A stretch of DNA of 6,907 nucleotides from Coriobacteriaceae bacterium (GCA_004555335.1 SFII01000077.1:1-6907), one strand, 5' to 3'. Counted from the stretch's first letter, positions 1-6,469 are shown. Program-made: numbers and translations. The notes: generated from the sequence alone by a model not told the origin.

Positions 1-1854
1 CAGGATGCGACCAGGCTGCCAGACCACGCGCTTTTCGGACTTGATATCGAAGCCGTCCTCGATCGCCGCGCGGATGGAAGGCAGCGGCTCGTGCGAGGCA
101 AGCACGATACCTTCCGCGTCATATACCAGGGTGAAGCCCGCGATGCCGGTGGTCTTCTGGTAGGCCGCGGAATAACCGCCGTCGATGCGAATCACCTTTC
201 CGCCGCACATGATTGGATCTTCGCCGTCCTTCACCTTCACGGGAACGTGGCCGCACACGATGCGGGAGTTTTCCGGATCCAAACCGAAATCGCGGAAAAT
301 GCCCGCCATCACCTCTTCGTTATCCATCATGGAATAGAAGGCGTTCTTATGTTCTTTGCGCGCTTCCTTCTCGGCGATCAGATACAGCTCGAATGTGGCC
401 ATCTTGCTCTTTGCGAACAGGGGCGAACCCTGGCCCAGCCACATGTACCACATCATGTCGGCACCCAGCTTGCGCTTTGCAGGGTCGGGATCGTTGAAGC
501 CCATGCGGATGTAATCCTGCATCACGTCGTAGAGGGCACGGCCCTTGTACTTGCTGCCGAAGACATCGGTCTCCATCAGGCTTCCATCGGGATTCAGGGG
601 CACGCAGGCATGCAGCATCAGGCTGCCGTTGCAGATCTTGTACAGACTGCCTTTTTCCAAGAGGAAGCGCATGTGGCGGCTCAGCTTCTCGCAAGCGATA
701 AAGGCCTTCTCCAGGCACTGCATGACGTATTCCTCATCATCGGTGAGCCTGTAGGGATCGGCGGGGTCGACCGTAGGGAACACCTTGTCGGTCAGCTCGT
801 ACTCCACGCCATCGCAAACCACGGTTCCCTTTTCGTAATCGATCTTGTCCAGCAGCTTGCGGCTTTCCAAGTCGAAGCCGGGATACTCGTCGATCAGCTG
901 GGCTTCCACCTTGAACTGGATGATCGCCATGGCCTTCTGGATCTTCACGTTCAGGTCCAGTTCCTGCTCGGAAAGCCCCTCGGGCTTGATCTTCAAACCG
1001 AAAGCCACGCAGGGGTCGTCCTTGTACGCCTCCTGCGCGAACATCGCCAAGGGACGGATGTTGATGCCGTAAGCGTCCTCCAGGATGTTCAGATTGCCGT
1101 AACGGGCGCAATTGCGCACCACATGGGCGATGCAGCCACGCTGGCCCAGGGAAGCGCCCATCCACACCACGTCATGGTTGCCCCACTGGATGTCGAGCGA
1201 ATGGTAGTCCATCAGCATATCGACGATGGATTCGGGGTTGGGTCCGCGGTCGTAGATGTCTCCCACCAGATGCAGATGGTCGACGGCAAGGCGCCTGGTC
1301 AAAGAGCAGATATCGTCGAGCAGCTGCACGGCATTGCCCGCTTGGATCGCACTTGCGATAACCGCAGCGCGGAAGGGATCCTGGCACTGCCATCCGTCAA
1401 CAGGAGCGGAAAGAAGCGCATCGATAGCGTATTCCATGCCTTCGGGCATGGCCGCCTGAACGGTCTCGCGGTCGCGAACGCCTGCGACGGTACGGCAGAC
1501 CGCTGCGGCGAGCACGATGGCATCGGCCAGCCACACGGAAGGATCCTCGGCACCGGAAAGCTCGCAAGCGGCCTTTTCCTTGGGGTAGTAGATGATGGTG
1601 GCAAGCAGCTTCTTCTGATCTTCGGTCAGGGTGTCGCCGAAGGTGTCGTCGATTGCGCGGCGGATCGCCCCCACCGCATTGCGCAGGGTATGGGAGAAGG
1701 CGCCGAACTCGCCGTGGATGTCCGAAGCGAAGTGCTCCGTTTCCTTGGGCAGGTTCAAAATGCCGTTCAAACGCACGATTTCTGCGGCAGCCTTCGCCGC
1801 AGTGGGATAAGACTGGGAAAGCAGGTTCAGATAACCGGCTTCGGAAACATTCAT
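1..1854 (-). CDS. fbp: Class III fructose-1,6-bisphosphatase, C-terminus cut by window edge
   Basis: The minus-strand frame from the ATG at 1854 stays open to base 1, giving 618 residues beginning MNVSEAGYLNLLSQSYP. It is a Firmicutes-type (class III) FBPase, a cytosolic enzyme that hydrolyses fructose 1,6-bisphosphate to fructose 6-phosphate in gluconeogenesis. The metallophosphatase signature is complete: SDIHGE (D45, H47), GDIYDRG (198-204, D199 and D202) and WGNHD (N226, H227, D228), with a later CGHVPVK (H536) that fits the metal site. Family members are roughly 640-670 residues, so only a few tens of residues should be missing beyond the left edge. The start is supported by AAGGGG (1860-1865) five bases before the ATG. 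No frameshift was seen. A terminator separates the gene from its upstream neighbour, so it should have its own promoter, but I found no convincing one. Identification is firm; organism-specific regulation is unknown. Confidence 0.95.
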   Translation of the reverse strand, partial: MNVSEAGYLNLLSQSYPTAAKAAAEIVRLNGILNLPKETEHFASDIHGEFGAFSHTLRNAVGAIRRAIDDTFGDTLTEDQKKLLATIIYYPKEKAACELSGAEDPSVWLADAIVLAAAVCRTVAGVRDRETVQAAMPEGMEYAIDALLSAPVDGWQCQDPFRAAVIASAIQAGNAVQLLDDICSLTRRLAVDHLHLVGDIYDRGPNPESIVDMLMDYHSLDIQWGNHDVVWMGASLGQRGCIAHVVRNCARYGNLNILEDAYGINIRPLAMFAQEAYKDDPCVAFGLKIKPEGLSEQELDLNVKIQKAMAIIQFKVEAQLIDEYPGFDLESRKLLDKIDYEKGTVVCDGVEYELTDKVFPTVDPADPYRLTDDEEYVMQCLEKAFIACEKLSRHMRFLLEKGSLYKICNGSLMLHACVPLNPDGSLMETDVFGSKYKGRALYDVMQDYIRMGFNDPDPAKRKLGADMMWYMWLGQGSPLFAKSKMATFELYLIAEKEARKEHKNAFYSMMDNEEVMAGIFRDFGLDPENSRIVCGHVPVKVKDGEDPIMCGGKVIRIDGGYSAAYQKTTGIAGFTLVYDAEGIVLASHEPLPSIRAAIEDGFDIKSEKRVVWQPGRIL

Positions 1855-1913
1855 GGAAGCCCCTTACTATCGGGATTGCACACTGGTACAGAGGATAACC
1901 CATTCAGCGCAAT

Positions 1914-1950
1914 CGAGGCAGAGCCTCATCGGCGTCCGACATCTTGTCGG
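1914..1950 (-). promoter_or_regulatory. Two small stem-loops in the fbp upstream region
   Basis: Two perfect short inverted repeats lie about 60-95 nt before the fbp start: CCGACA/TGTCGG with a 3-nt loop (1936-1950), and GAGGC/GCCTC with a 3-nt loop (1915-1927). They are eight bases apart, and neither is followed by a T-run, so they do not look like terminators. They could be part of a structured 5' leader or an operator. I could not match them to a known riboswitch, and stems this short can arise by chance in GC-rich DNA. Confidence 0.3.
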
Positions 1951-2035
1951 GCTAGGGGAACATGGAAAGCGAAAAATCGAAATCACTCGCTTCAATTCAA
2001 CGGAAAGACGCACTCTAACGTAATGATGCCAAAGG

Positions 2036-2061
2036 AAAACGCCTGGATAATCAGGCGTTTT
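2036..2061 (-). terminator. Intrinsic terminator after the nitroreductase gene, possibly bidirectional
   Basis: AAAACGCCTG (2036-2045) and CAGGCGTTTT (2052-2061) form a perfect 10-bp stem around a 6-nt loop. On the minus strand the stem ends in TTTT, followed by CCTTT. It begins 22 nt beyond the nitroreductase stop codon, the usual place for a Rho-independent terminator. The symmetric A/T ends would let it work in both directions. It insulates fbp from the ygiQ-nitroreductase transcript. Confidence 0.87.
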
Positions 2062-2083
2062 CTCTACCGAACAAAAATCGTTT

Positions 2084-2599
2084 CTACATCCAATGAACCT
2101 TGGAGGCATCCAGGTCGTCAGCAGTGCGAGCTTGGGCGGGTTGCTGGGGGATTCCGATTGCAAGCACCGCCTCCAAAGCCAGCTCCCCATCGATTCCCAG
2201 CAGATCGAACACGAAGTCCTGCGTCGACCTTCCATCCGCCGCCTCGCGCCCACGGCCCTGGACCCAGCAGCTTCCCAAACCCAGCGACGAAGCCATCAGA
2301 TGCATGGATCCCATCGCAAGCGAGCAATCCTCCACCCAGGTATCGGAGCGGTCCGTTTCCGCAGCGACCACGATGGCAGCACCTGCGCAAGAAAGCATCT
2401 GCGCAGAAGCCCCCTGACGACATGCAGCAAGGGCATGCACCGTCTCCAAGTCGCGTACTACGAACAGATGGACCGGGTGCAGCGACCTACCGCTTGGAGC
2501 GGAAAGACCCGCCAGGACGATTTGCTCCAGGCTGCCTTCCGCTACCGCCTCGCCCGTGTACTTCCTTACGCTTCTGCGCGCCAGCATTTCCCCGAGCAT
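2084..2599 (-). CDS. Short nitroreductase-family FMN oxidoreductase
   Basis: A 171-residue protein beginning MLGEMLARRSVRKYTGEAV. The R8-R9-S10-x-R12 motif near the N-terminus and SAPSGRS (33-39) are typical phosphate- and FMN-contacting segments of the nitroreductase superfamily. GSCWVQGRG and a helical C-terminal region complete the fold, and the protein ends HWM. These enzymes are usually cytosolic dimers that use NAD(P)H and bound FMN to reduce nitro compounds, quinones or other electrophiles; the substrate here cannot be told. The length is at the short end of the family. The frame is open further upstream, but this ATG is chosen because GGGGAGG (2604-2610) sits four bases before it and the conserved motif starts directly after. 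The start lies inside ygiQ in another frame (113-nt overlap), so the two are probably co-transcribed. A terminator follows the stop. Confidence 0.9.
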   Translation of the reverse strand: MLGEMLARRSVRKYTGEAVAEGSLEQIVLAGLSAPSGRSLHPVHLFVVRDLETVHALAACRQGASAQMLSCAGAAIVVAAETDRSDTWVEDCSLAMGSMHLMASSLGLGSCWVQGRGREAADGRSTQDFVFDLLGIDGELALEAVLAIGIPQQPAQARTADDLDASKVHWM

Positions 2600-4718
2600 G
2601 CTTCCTCCCCTTTTCGCTCTTTGCATTTGCACCATTATCGAAACCGCGGCCCTTGTTGCGGTCTTCCCGATACCCGGGCTTCGCAGCCCGTTCCGAACCC
2701 TTCCCGCAAACACCCGCATCGCGTTTCCGGTTATCGCGATTCGACGGACCCTTCGCATTGCGGGCCCCGTCCTTCGAAGACTTCACCGCCATGGCCGCCA
2801 GCTTGCCGCTTCGCTTGGGACCTGCGCTACCGCGCTTCCCGGGCTTGCTGCCGGCTCCCTTTGCCGCCTTGGTCTGAGCGCCCGCACCGCTTTGGCCGGC
2901 ACCCTTCCTGGGACGGATCAGGCATTCGGGGCCGTATCCGATCAGGTCGCGGCGCCCCGCGATGGCAAGCGCCTCTTCGACCAAGTCGCGGTTCTTGGGA
3001 TTGCGATACTGGATGAGGGCGCGCTGCATGGCCTTCTCATGCGGGCTGCGCGGGCAATACACCTCGTTCATGGTGCGCGGATCCACGCCCGTATAGTAAA
3101 TGCAAGTGGAAATGGTGCTGGGGGTAGGATAGAAATCGCTCACCTGTTCCGGGTTGAAGCCCATATCGCGGCAGAATTCCGCAAGCTCCACTGCCTCTTT
3201 CATGGTCGATCCAGGATGCGAGCTCATCAGATACGGAAGCACGAACTGCTTCTTACCCAGCCTGCGATTCGCCTCGTCGAAACGCTCGACAAAGCGCCGG
3301 TAGACCTCGTTTCCCGGCTTGCCCATCACACTCAGAACCGAATCGCTCACATGCTCGGGAGCCAGGCGTAACTGACCGCTCACGTGGTGTTCGGCGAGCT
3401 CGTCGATGAAGGCGTCGCCGCGCTTGTCGAGCATCACATAATCGAAGCGCACCCCGCTGCGGACGAAGACCTTCTTCACTCCCGGCAGAGCGCGGAGTTT
3501 CCGAAGGAGCTCCAGGTAGTCGCGATGATCCGCCTTCATGCTCCGGCAGGGTTTAGGGCTCAAGCAGCGCTTCCCCACGCAAGCCCCATGGGTAAGCTGC
3601 TTTGCGCAGGCAGGATGGCGGAAGTTCGCGGTGGGGCCCCCGACATCATGGATGTAGCCTTTGAACAGAGGATCCCGCGTCAACTGACGCGCCTCTTCCA
3701 GAATGCCCTCATGGCTGCGCGACTGCACGATCCTCCCCTGATGGAAGGCGAGCGAGCAGAATGCACACTCGCCGAAGCATCCTCGGTTGCTCGTGATGCT
3801 GAAGCGCACTTCCTCGATTGCCGGCACGCCGCCCGCCTGCTCGTAGACGGGATGATAAGCGCGCGTATAGGGCAGGCGATAGACAGCATCGAACTCTTCC
3901 GTGCTCAAGGGTTCGCCGGCCGTGTTCTGGATCACGAACAGGCCATCGCGCTCATAGGGCTCGATCAGCTGCTTCCCTGCAAAGGGATCGACGTTGCGGT
4001 ACTGTACCCCGAAGCTTTTGGCATATTCCAACTTGTCAGCCGCCATCGCCTCCCAGGAAGGCAGGGTCACGGCATCTTCGGCTGCCGCTTCCAATGTCTT
4101 CGCACGGAAAACCGTCCCGGGAATCCAGGTAATCTGCCCCACCTCGATCCCCGCTGCCAGGGCATCGGCAACCGCCACGATAGCACGCTCTCCCATGCCA
4201 TAGAGCAGCAAGTCGGCAGCGCTATCCAGCAAGACCGATCGCTTCAGCTTGTCGGACCAGTAATCGTAATGCGCCAGGCGACGCAACGAGGCCTCCACCC
4301 CGCCAAGCACGATGGGGACATCCTTGAACGAACGACGGATCAGCTGGCTGTACACCACGGTGGCATTGTCCGGGCGCAGACCCATCTGCCCGCCAGGAGA
4401 ATAGCTGTCGCTGCCCCTGCGCTTCTTCGCAACGGTGTAATGGTTCACCATGGAATCCATGTTGCCGGCGCTTACCAGAAACGCAAGCCTGGGGCGACCT
4501 AGCACGCAAATGCTTTCGGGATCATGCCAATCCGGCTGGCATACCATACCCACCCTATAGCCATTCGCCTCCAAGGTTCGCGCGATAATCGCCGCACCGA
4601 AAGAAGGATGGTCCACGTACGCGTCTCCGCATACGTACACGAAGTCGCATTGATCCCATCCCCGCGCCTCCATATCGGCACGGGAGATGGGCAAGAAGTT
4701 GTTCTGTTTAGTATCCAT
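2487..4718 (-). CDS. ygiQ: YgiQ-family radical SAM protein with long basic C-terminal tail
   Basis: A 743-residue protein beginning MDTKQNNFLPISRADMEARG, with the family's N-terminal landmark GDAYVDHPSFG (31-41). The radical SAM cluster motif CFGECAFC (CX3CX2C: C314, C318, C321) should bind a 4Fe-4S cluster and S-adenosylmethionine. Four more cysteines follow at C371, C380, C385 and C391 (CX8CX4CX5C), a segment I recall as conserved in YgiQ proteins and possibly a second metal site. RLAPEHVS and DFYPTPST lie in the barrel, and the family C-terminal domain runs to about residue 605. The last ~139 residues are Gly/Lys/Arg/Ala-rich and probably disordered. The family's reaction and substrate are not established. 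An upstream in-frame ATG at 4892 was rejected because it lies inside the previous gene and adds no family sequence. The chosen ATG has no Shine-Dalgarno and follows a -10 box directly, so translation is probably leaderless. Confidence 0.95.
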   Translation of the reverse strand: MDTKQNNFLPISRADMEARGWDQCDFVYVCGDAYVDHPSFGAAIIARTLEANGYRVGMVCQPDWHDPESICVLGRPRLAFLVSAGNMDSMVNHYTVAKKRRGSDSYSPGGQMGLRPDNATVVYSQLIRRSFKDVPIVLGGVEASLRRLAHYDYWSDKLKRSVLLDSAADLLLYGMGERAIVAVADALAAGIEVGQITWIPGTVFRAKTLEAAAEDAVTLPSWEAMAADKLEYAKSFGVQYRNVDPFAGKQLIEPYERDGLFVIQNTAGEPLSTEEFDAVYRLPYTRAYHPVYEQAGGVPAIEEVRFSITSNRGCFGECAFCSLAFHQGRIVQSRSHEGILEEARQLTRDPLFKGYIHDVGGPTANFRHPACAKQLTHGACVGKRCLSPKPCRSMKADHRDYLELLRKLRALPGVKKVFVRSGVRFDYVMLDKRGDAFIDELAEHHVSGQLRLAPEHVSDSVLSVMGKPGNEVYRRFVERFDEANRRLGKKQFVLPYLMSSHPGSTMKEAVELAEFCRDMGFNPEQVSDFYPTPSTISTCIYYTGVDPRTMNEVYCPRSPHEKAMQRALIQYRNPKNRDLVEEALAIAGRRDLIGYGPECLIRPRKGAGQSGAGAQTKAAKGAGSKPGKRGSAGPKRSGKLAAMAVKSSKDGARNAKGPSNRDNRKRDAGVCGKGSERAAKPGYREDRNKGRGFDNGANAKSEKGRKHARGNAGAQKRKEVHGRGGSGRQPGANRPGGSFRSKR

Positions 4719-4724
4719 ACGCGG

Positions 4725-4730
4725 ATTATA
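4725..4730 (-). promoter_or_regulatory. -10 box of a leaderless ygiQ promoter
   Basis: A perfect TATAAT on the minus strand ends six bases before the ygiQ ATG (4716-4718). Transcription normally starts about seven bases past the -10, which would place it at the A of the ATG. No Shine-Dalgarno sequence lies in the intervening CCGCGT or just upstream. With a 17-bp spacer the -35 position would read GTGCTT, far from TTGACA, so the promoter may depend on an activator. Leaderless mRNAs are common in Actinobacteria. Confidence 0.6.
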
Positions 4731-4736
4731 CGTTGC

Positions 4737-4766
4737 AGCACCCGGGCAAGCACCCGAAAGCACCCG
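4737..4766 (-). repeat. Three direct copies of AGCACCCG in the ygiQ promoter
   Basis: AGCACCCG occurs at 4737-4744, 4749-4756 and 4759-4766 on the plus strand (CGGGTGCT as read toward ygiQ). Successive copies start 12 and 10 bases apart, about one DNA turn, so they face the same side of the helix. They span roughly -19 to -48 relative to the expected transcription start, covering the missing -35 element. This is the arrangement expected for tandem regulator sites, either an activator replacing the -35 or a repressor. No binding protein can be named. Confidence 0.55.
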
Positions 4767-4813
4767 AGCTGGCGGATTCACCAGAGAGCGGATGCTTCCC
4801 CTAGGGCAATCCG

Positions 4814-5311
4814 CTATTGGGCTTGCCTTCTGGCCTTCGCCAGTTCCAGCCCTTCCTTGCCGGAAAGATGCTCGATCGACACCTCCACGCAACAGGTGCG
4901 CGAAAGGGCGCCACGAGCCTCGCTTTCAACGAAAGCCGCATCGGGGTTGAAACGCAAGCCCAAGACCATGCAGGCATGCAGGATCTCATCGGGATCTTCC
5001 AGGATGCGCGCCGTGCCGAAGGCGATAACGCTGCGATATGCGGTCGTGAGCTTTTCGGGCACCGTATCGCTGCGATCCACCACGCAGAGGGAAAGCTTGG
5101 GATATGCCCGAAGCGCATCGAACTTATGGCCGGCGAGGGCGCCATGGAAATACAGCTTCCCGTTCTCGCAGGCATAATTCACAGGCACCGCATACGGATA
5201 ACCATCATCCCCCGTAAGGGCGAGCACGCATTCGGTCCCCTTTTCCAATACCTTCCAGGCCTCTTCTTCGGAAAGCGCCTGCTTCTTGCGCCTCATCTCG
5301 CGAAAACCCAT
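4814..5311 (-). CDS. Pyridoxamine 5'-phosphate oxidase-family (NimA-like) flavoprotein
   Basis: A 165-residue protein beginning MGFREMRRKKQALSEEEAW. It has the split-barrel FMN-binding pattern of the pyridoxamine 5'-phosphate oxidase-related/5-nitroimidazole-resistance group. The start MRRKKQ..LSEEEAWKVLEKG is followed by strands LALTGDDGYPYAVPVNYA (about 30-47) and KLYFHGALAGHKFDAL (52-67, with H56 and H62), the phosphate-contacting segment of this group. Members bind FMN or related cofactors and are probably cytosolic reductases. Some Nim proteins reduce nitroimidazole drugs, but resistance cannot be inferred from fold alone. GGAGGG (5316-5321) lies four bases before the chosen ATG; the in-frame ATG five codons later lacks such a site. 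The gene sits 43 nt after the acetyltransferase remnant, probably once in one operon with it, and 95 nt before ygiQ. Loss of the front of the acetyltransferase gene may have removed its original promoter. Confidence 0.9.
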   Translation of the reverse strand: MGFREMRRKKQALSEEEAWKVLEKGTECVLALTGDDGYPYAVPVNYACENGKLYFHGALAGHKFDALRAYPKLSLCVVDRSDTVPEKLTTAYRSVIAFGTARILEDPDEILHACMVLGLRFNPDAAFVESEARGALSRTCCVEVSIEHLSGKEGLELAKARRQAQ

Positions 5312-5354
5312 CGATCCCTCCGATCTTCTCTACGGGCCCCGGCGTGCCCTACGG

Positions 5355-5606
5355 CTACAGCTGCATTTCGTAGACGACGATGGGCAGATTCTCGGGAAGG
5401 TCTTCGTCTTCGTAGACTAAATCCGCCACGCCCCTATACTGGAAGCCCATCTTCTCATACAGGGCGCATGCAGGGGTGTTGTGCTGGAACGCATCCAAGC
5501 GCAAAACCTGGAAACCCCGCTTGCGGGTGTCGTCGATGATCGCCTGGAGGAACTTGCGCCCCAGGCCCTGCCCCTGAAGCGCAGGCTTCGTTGCGAACAG
5601 ATGGAT
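5355..5606 (-). pseudogene. GNAT-family N-acetyltransferase, N-terminal half missing
   Basis: This stretch encodes the C-terminal ~83 residues of a GNAT acetyltransferase. The acetyl-CoA-binding A motif is present as ALQGQGLGRKF (Q-x-x-G-x-G/A pattern), followed by LQAIIDDTRKRG, the strand VLRLDAF, the ACALYEKMGFQYRG segment that closes the fold, and a C-terminus ending VVYEMQL. Family members usually have another ~70-100 residues before the A motif. Here the frame can be extended to an ATG at 5741, but that extension has no GNAT character and lies opposite a different plus-strand ORF. Homology seems to begin near IHLFATKP, whose first codon is at 5604-5606. Without the N-terminal strands the product is unlikely to fold or act. 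The break coincides with a drop in GC content, so a recombination or insertion event is the likely cause; an assembly join is possible. Confidence 0.78.
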
Positions 5607-5753
5607 GCACAGGATGAAGCTTTGGAAGATGAAGAGCCTGATACGATTGCAATGGCAATGGCGCTGCTCGTGATCGAGAATACGCATCTGCGGGAAGTGA
5701 TCCATCATCTGCGGGATACCATATCCGGGCTGACAGATCACAATCTCCTCTAA
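5601..5753 (+). CDS. Short helical ORF at the junction, probably missing its true start
   Basis: A 50-codon plus-strand frame from the ATG at 5601 to TAA at 5751. It is acidic at the start (DAQDEALEDEEPD), then has an amphipathic helical stretch TIAMAMALLVIENTHLREVI and ends SGLTDHNLL, which resembles a coiled-coil segment. There is no Shine-Dalgarno before the ATG, and that ATG is the complement of the His codon in the acetyltransferase remnant (IHLF). The first codons may therefore be borrowed from the neighbouring gene, making this the tail of a larger protein whose front was lost. It ends 74 nt before the next gene, but a promoter lies between them. I recognise no family. It could instead be an intact small protein. 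Confidence 0.42.
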   Translation: MDAQDEALEDEEPDTIAMAMALLVIENTHLREVIHHLRDTISGLTDHNLL

Positions 5754-5765
5754 ACCAGCGGTTCA

Positions 5766-5794
5766 ATGACAAACCAGTAAACCGGTACTATGAT
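5766..5794 (+). promoter_or_regulatory. Sigma70-type promoter for the 213-residue protein gene
   Basis: ATGACA (5766-5771, five of six bases of TTGACA) and TATGAT (5789-5794, five of six of TATAAT) are separated by exactly 17 bp. Transcription would start near 5801, leaving a leader of about 27 nt that carries the ribosome-binding site of the downstream gene. This is the best-formed promoter in the window and means the downstream gene can be expressed without the broken region before it. Confidence 0.65.
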
Positions 5795-5827
5795 ATATCT
5801 CAGAAGAAACGCAAAGGAGTGAACGCT

Positions 5828-6469
5828 ATGAACCTGAAAGAAGCATTCCGTTTCCAGAATAAGCTGGGAAGCCTGATGGAAGAAGCTCAGGGCATTCTCA
5901 GCCGTGATGCCAACATCACCAGGGTTGAAAACACCTATCTCCGCAAGAAGGTCTTTGACGGCGCGGAAAACGAAACCGTGGTCGATACGCCGCCCACCGA
6001 ATTTGCCGACAGGATCACGGATATCGTCAGATTCCTGGTGTTCCTGATGGAACAGCGTGAGGCGCTGAGCAAGGCAATTCGCGTCGCCAAGAACGCTTTG
6101 CCCATCGACATGGACAGCGAAGTCGGCCTGAATGCGAAGCGTCAGGAGATTGTCCGGGTGTTCAAGCACATGACGGACGTGCGAAACGCTGAGGTGGTCA
6201 TCAACGGCGGTGGTACCGGGTATCGCTTCAACCAGGAAGGCAATCAGGTGACCTACCGCTGCGATGTGAAGCGCGTCACTACGATCAACTTCGACCGGAA
6301 AGTGGTCAGGAATCTGGCTGCAGAAATGAACCGGCGCGCGGATCTCATTTCTGCGGAGCTGGATCGCTGCATGGTGAACTCTGAAGTAGCCTATGAAGCT
6401 CCTTTTGATGTGAACGACAGCTTTTCTGAGGTTTTCGACGCTTTCGCAGACGCTCAGGGCAAAGATTAA
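5828..6469 (+). CDS. Conserved-looking 213-residue protein of unknown function
   Basis: An intact protein beginning MNLKEAFRFQNKL. Residues 1-35 look helical; 60-90 (ADRITDIVRFLVFLMEQREA and on) are strongly helical; a middle part with NGGGTGYRFNQEGNQVTYRC looks like beta hairpins; then comes another charged helix (RNLAAEMNRRADLISAELDR) and an acidic end FDVNDSFSEVFDAFADA. There is no signal peptide or membrane segment, so it should be cytosolic. AAGGAG (5814-5819) lies eight bases before the ATG; a GTG three codons earlier (5819) overlaps that site and is less likely. Similar proteins, as I recall them, occur in accessory elements of gut Firmicutes, but I cannot assign a named family or function. 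It is on the opposite strand from all left-side genes and has lower GC, consistent with acquired DNA. The gene is real with high probability; its role is unknown. Confidence 0.85.
   Translation: MNLKEAFRFQNKLGSLMEEAQGILSRDANITRVENTYLRKKVFDGAENETVVDTPPTEFADRITDIVRFLVFLMEQREALSKAIRVAKNALPIDMDSEVGLNAKRQEIVRVFKHMTDVRNAEVVINGGGTGYRFNQEGNQVTYRCDVKRVTTINFDRKVVRNLAAEMNRRADLISAELDRCMVNSEVAYEAPFDVNDSFSEVFDAFADAQGKD

Noticed and set aside
1434..1451. Perfect 7-bp stem with TTCG loop, and a similar one at 6750-6765
   Set aside because: Both fall inside reading frames where the codons for Met-Pro-Glu-Gly create the palindrome, so they are probably coincidental.
91..2877. A 928-codon open frame on the plus strand
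   Set aside because: It lies antisense to fbp, the nitroreductase and the ygiQ tail and shows no protein-family pattern; long antisense frames are common opposite GC-rich genes.
3384..4502. A 372-codon plus-strand frame
   Set aside because: It is the antisense shadow of the core of ygiQ, whose radical SAM motifs are unmistakable.
4772..4814. GCGGATT/AATCCGC inverted repeat after the flavoprotein gene
   Set aside because: The 7-bp stem has a 29-nt loop and no T-run, so it is not a credible terminator.
4719..4892. Upstream ATG at 4892 extending YgiQ by 58 residues
   Set aside because: The extension overlaps the flavoprotein gene, has no family similarity, and the -10 box lies downstream of it.
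5607..5741. Extension of the acetyltransferase frame to an ATG at 5741
   Set aside because: The extra 45 residues (His/Cys/Ile-rich) lack GNAT features and lie opposite a better plus-strand ORF.
5750..6169. A 139-codon minus-strand frame opposite the 213-residue gene
   Set aside because: The plus-strand gene has a promoter, ribosome-binding site and coherent protein; this frame has none.
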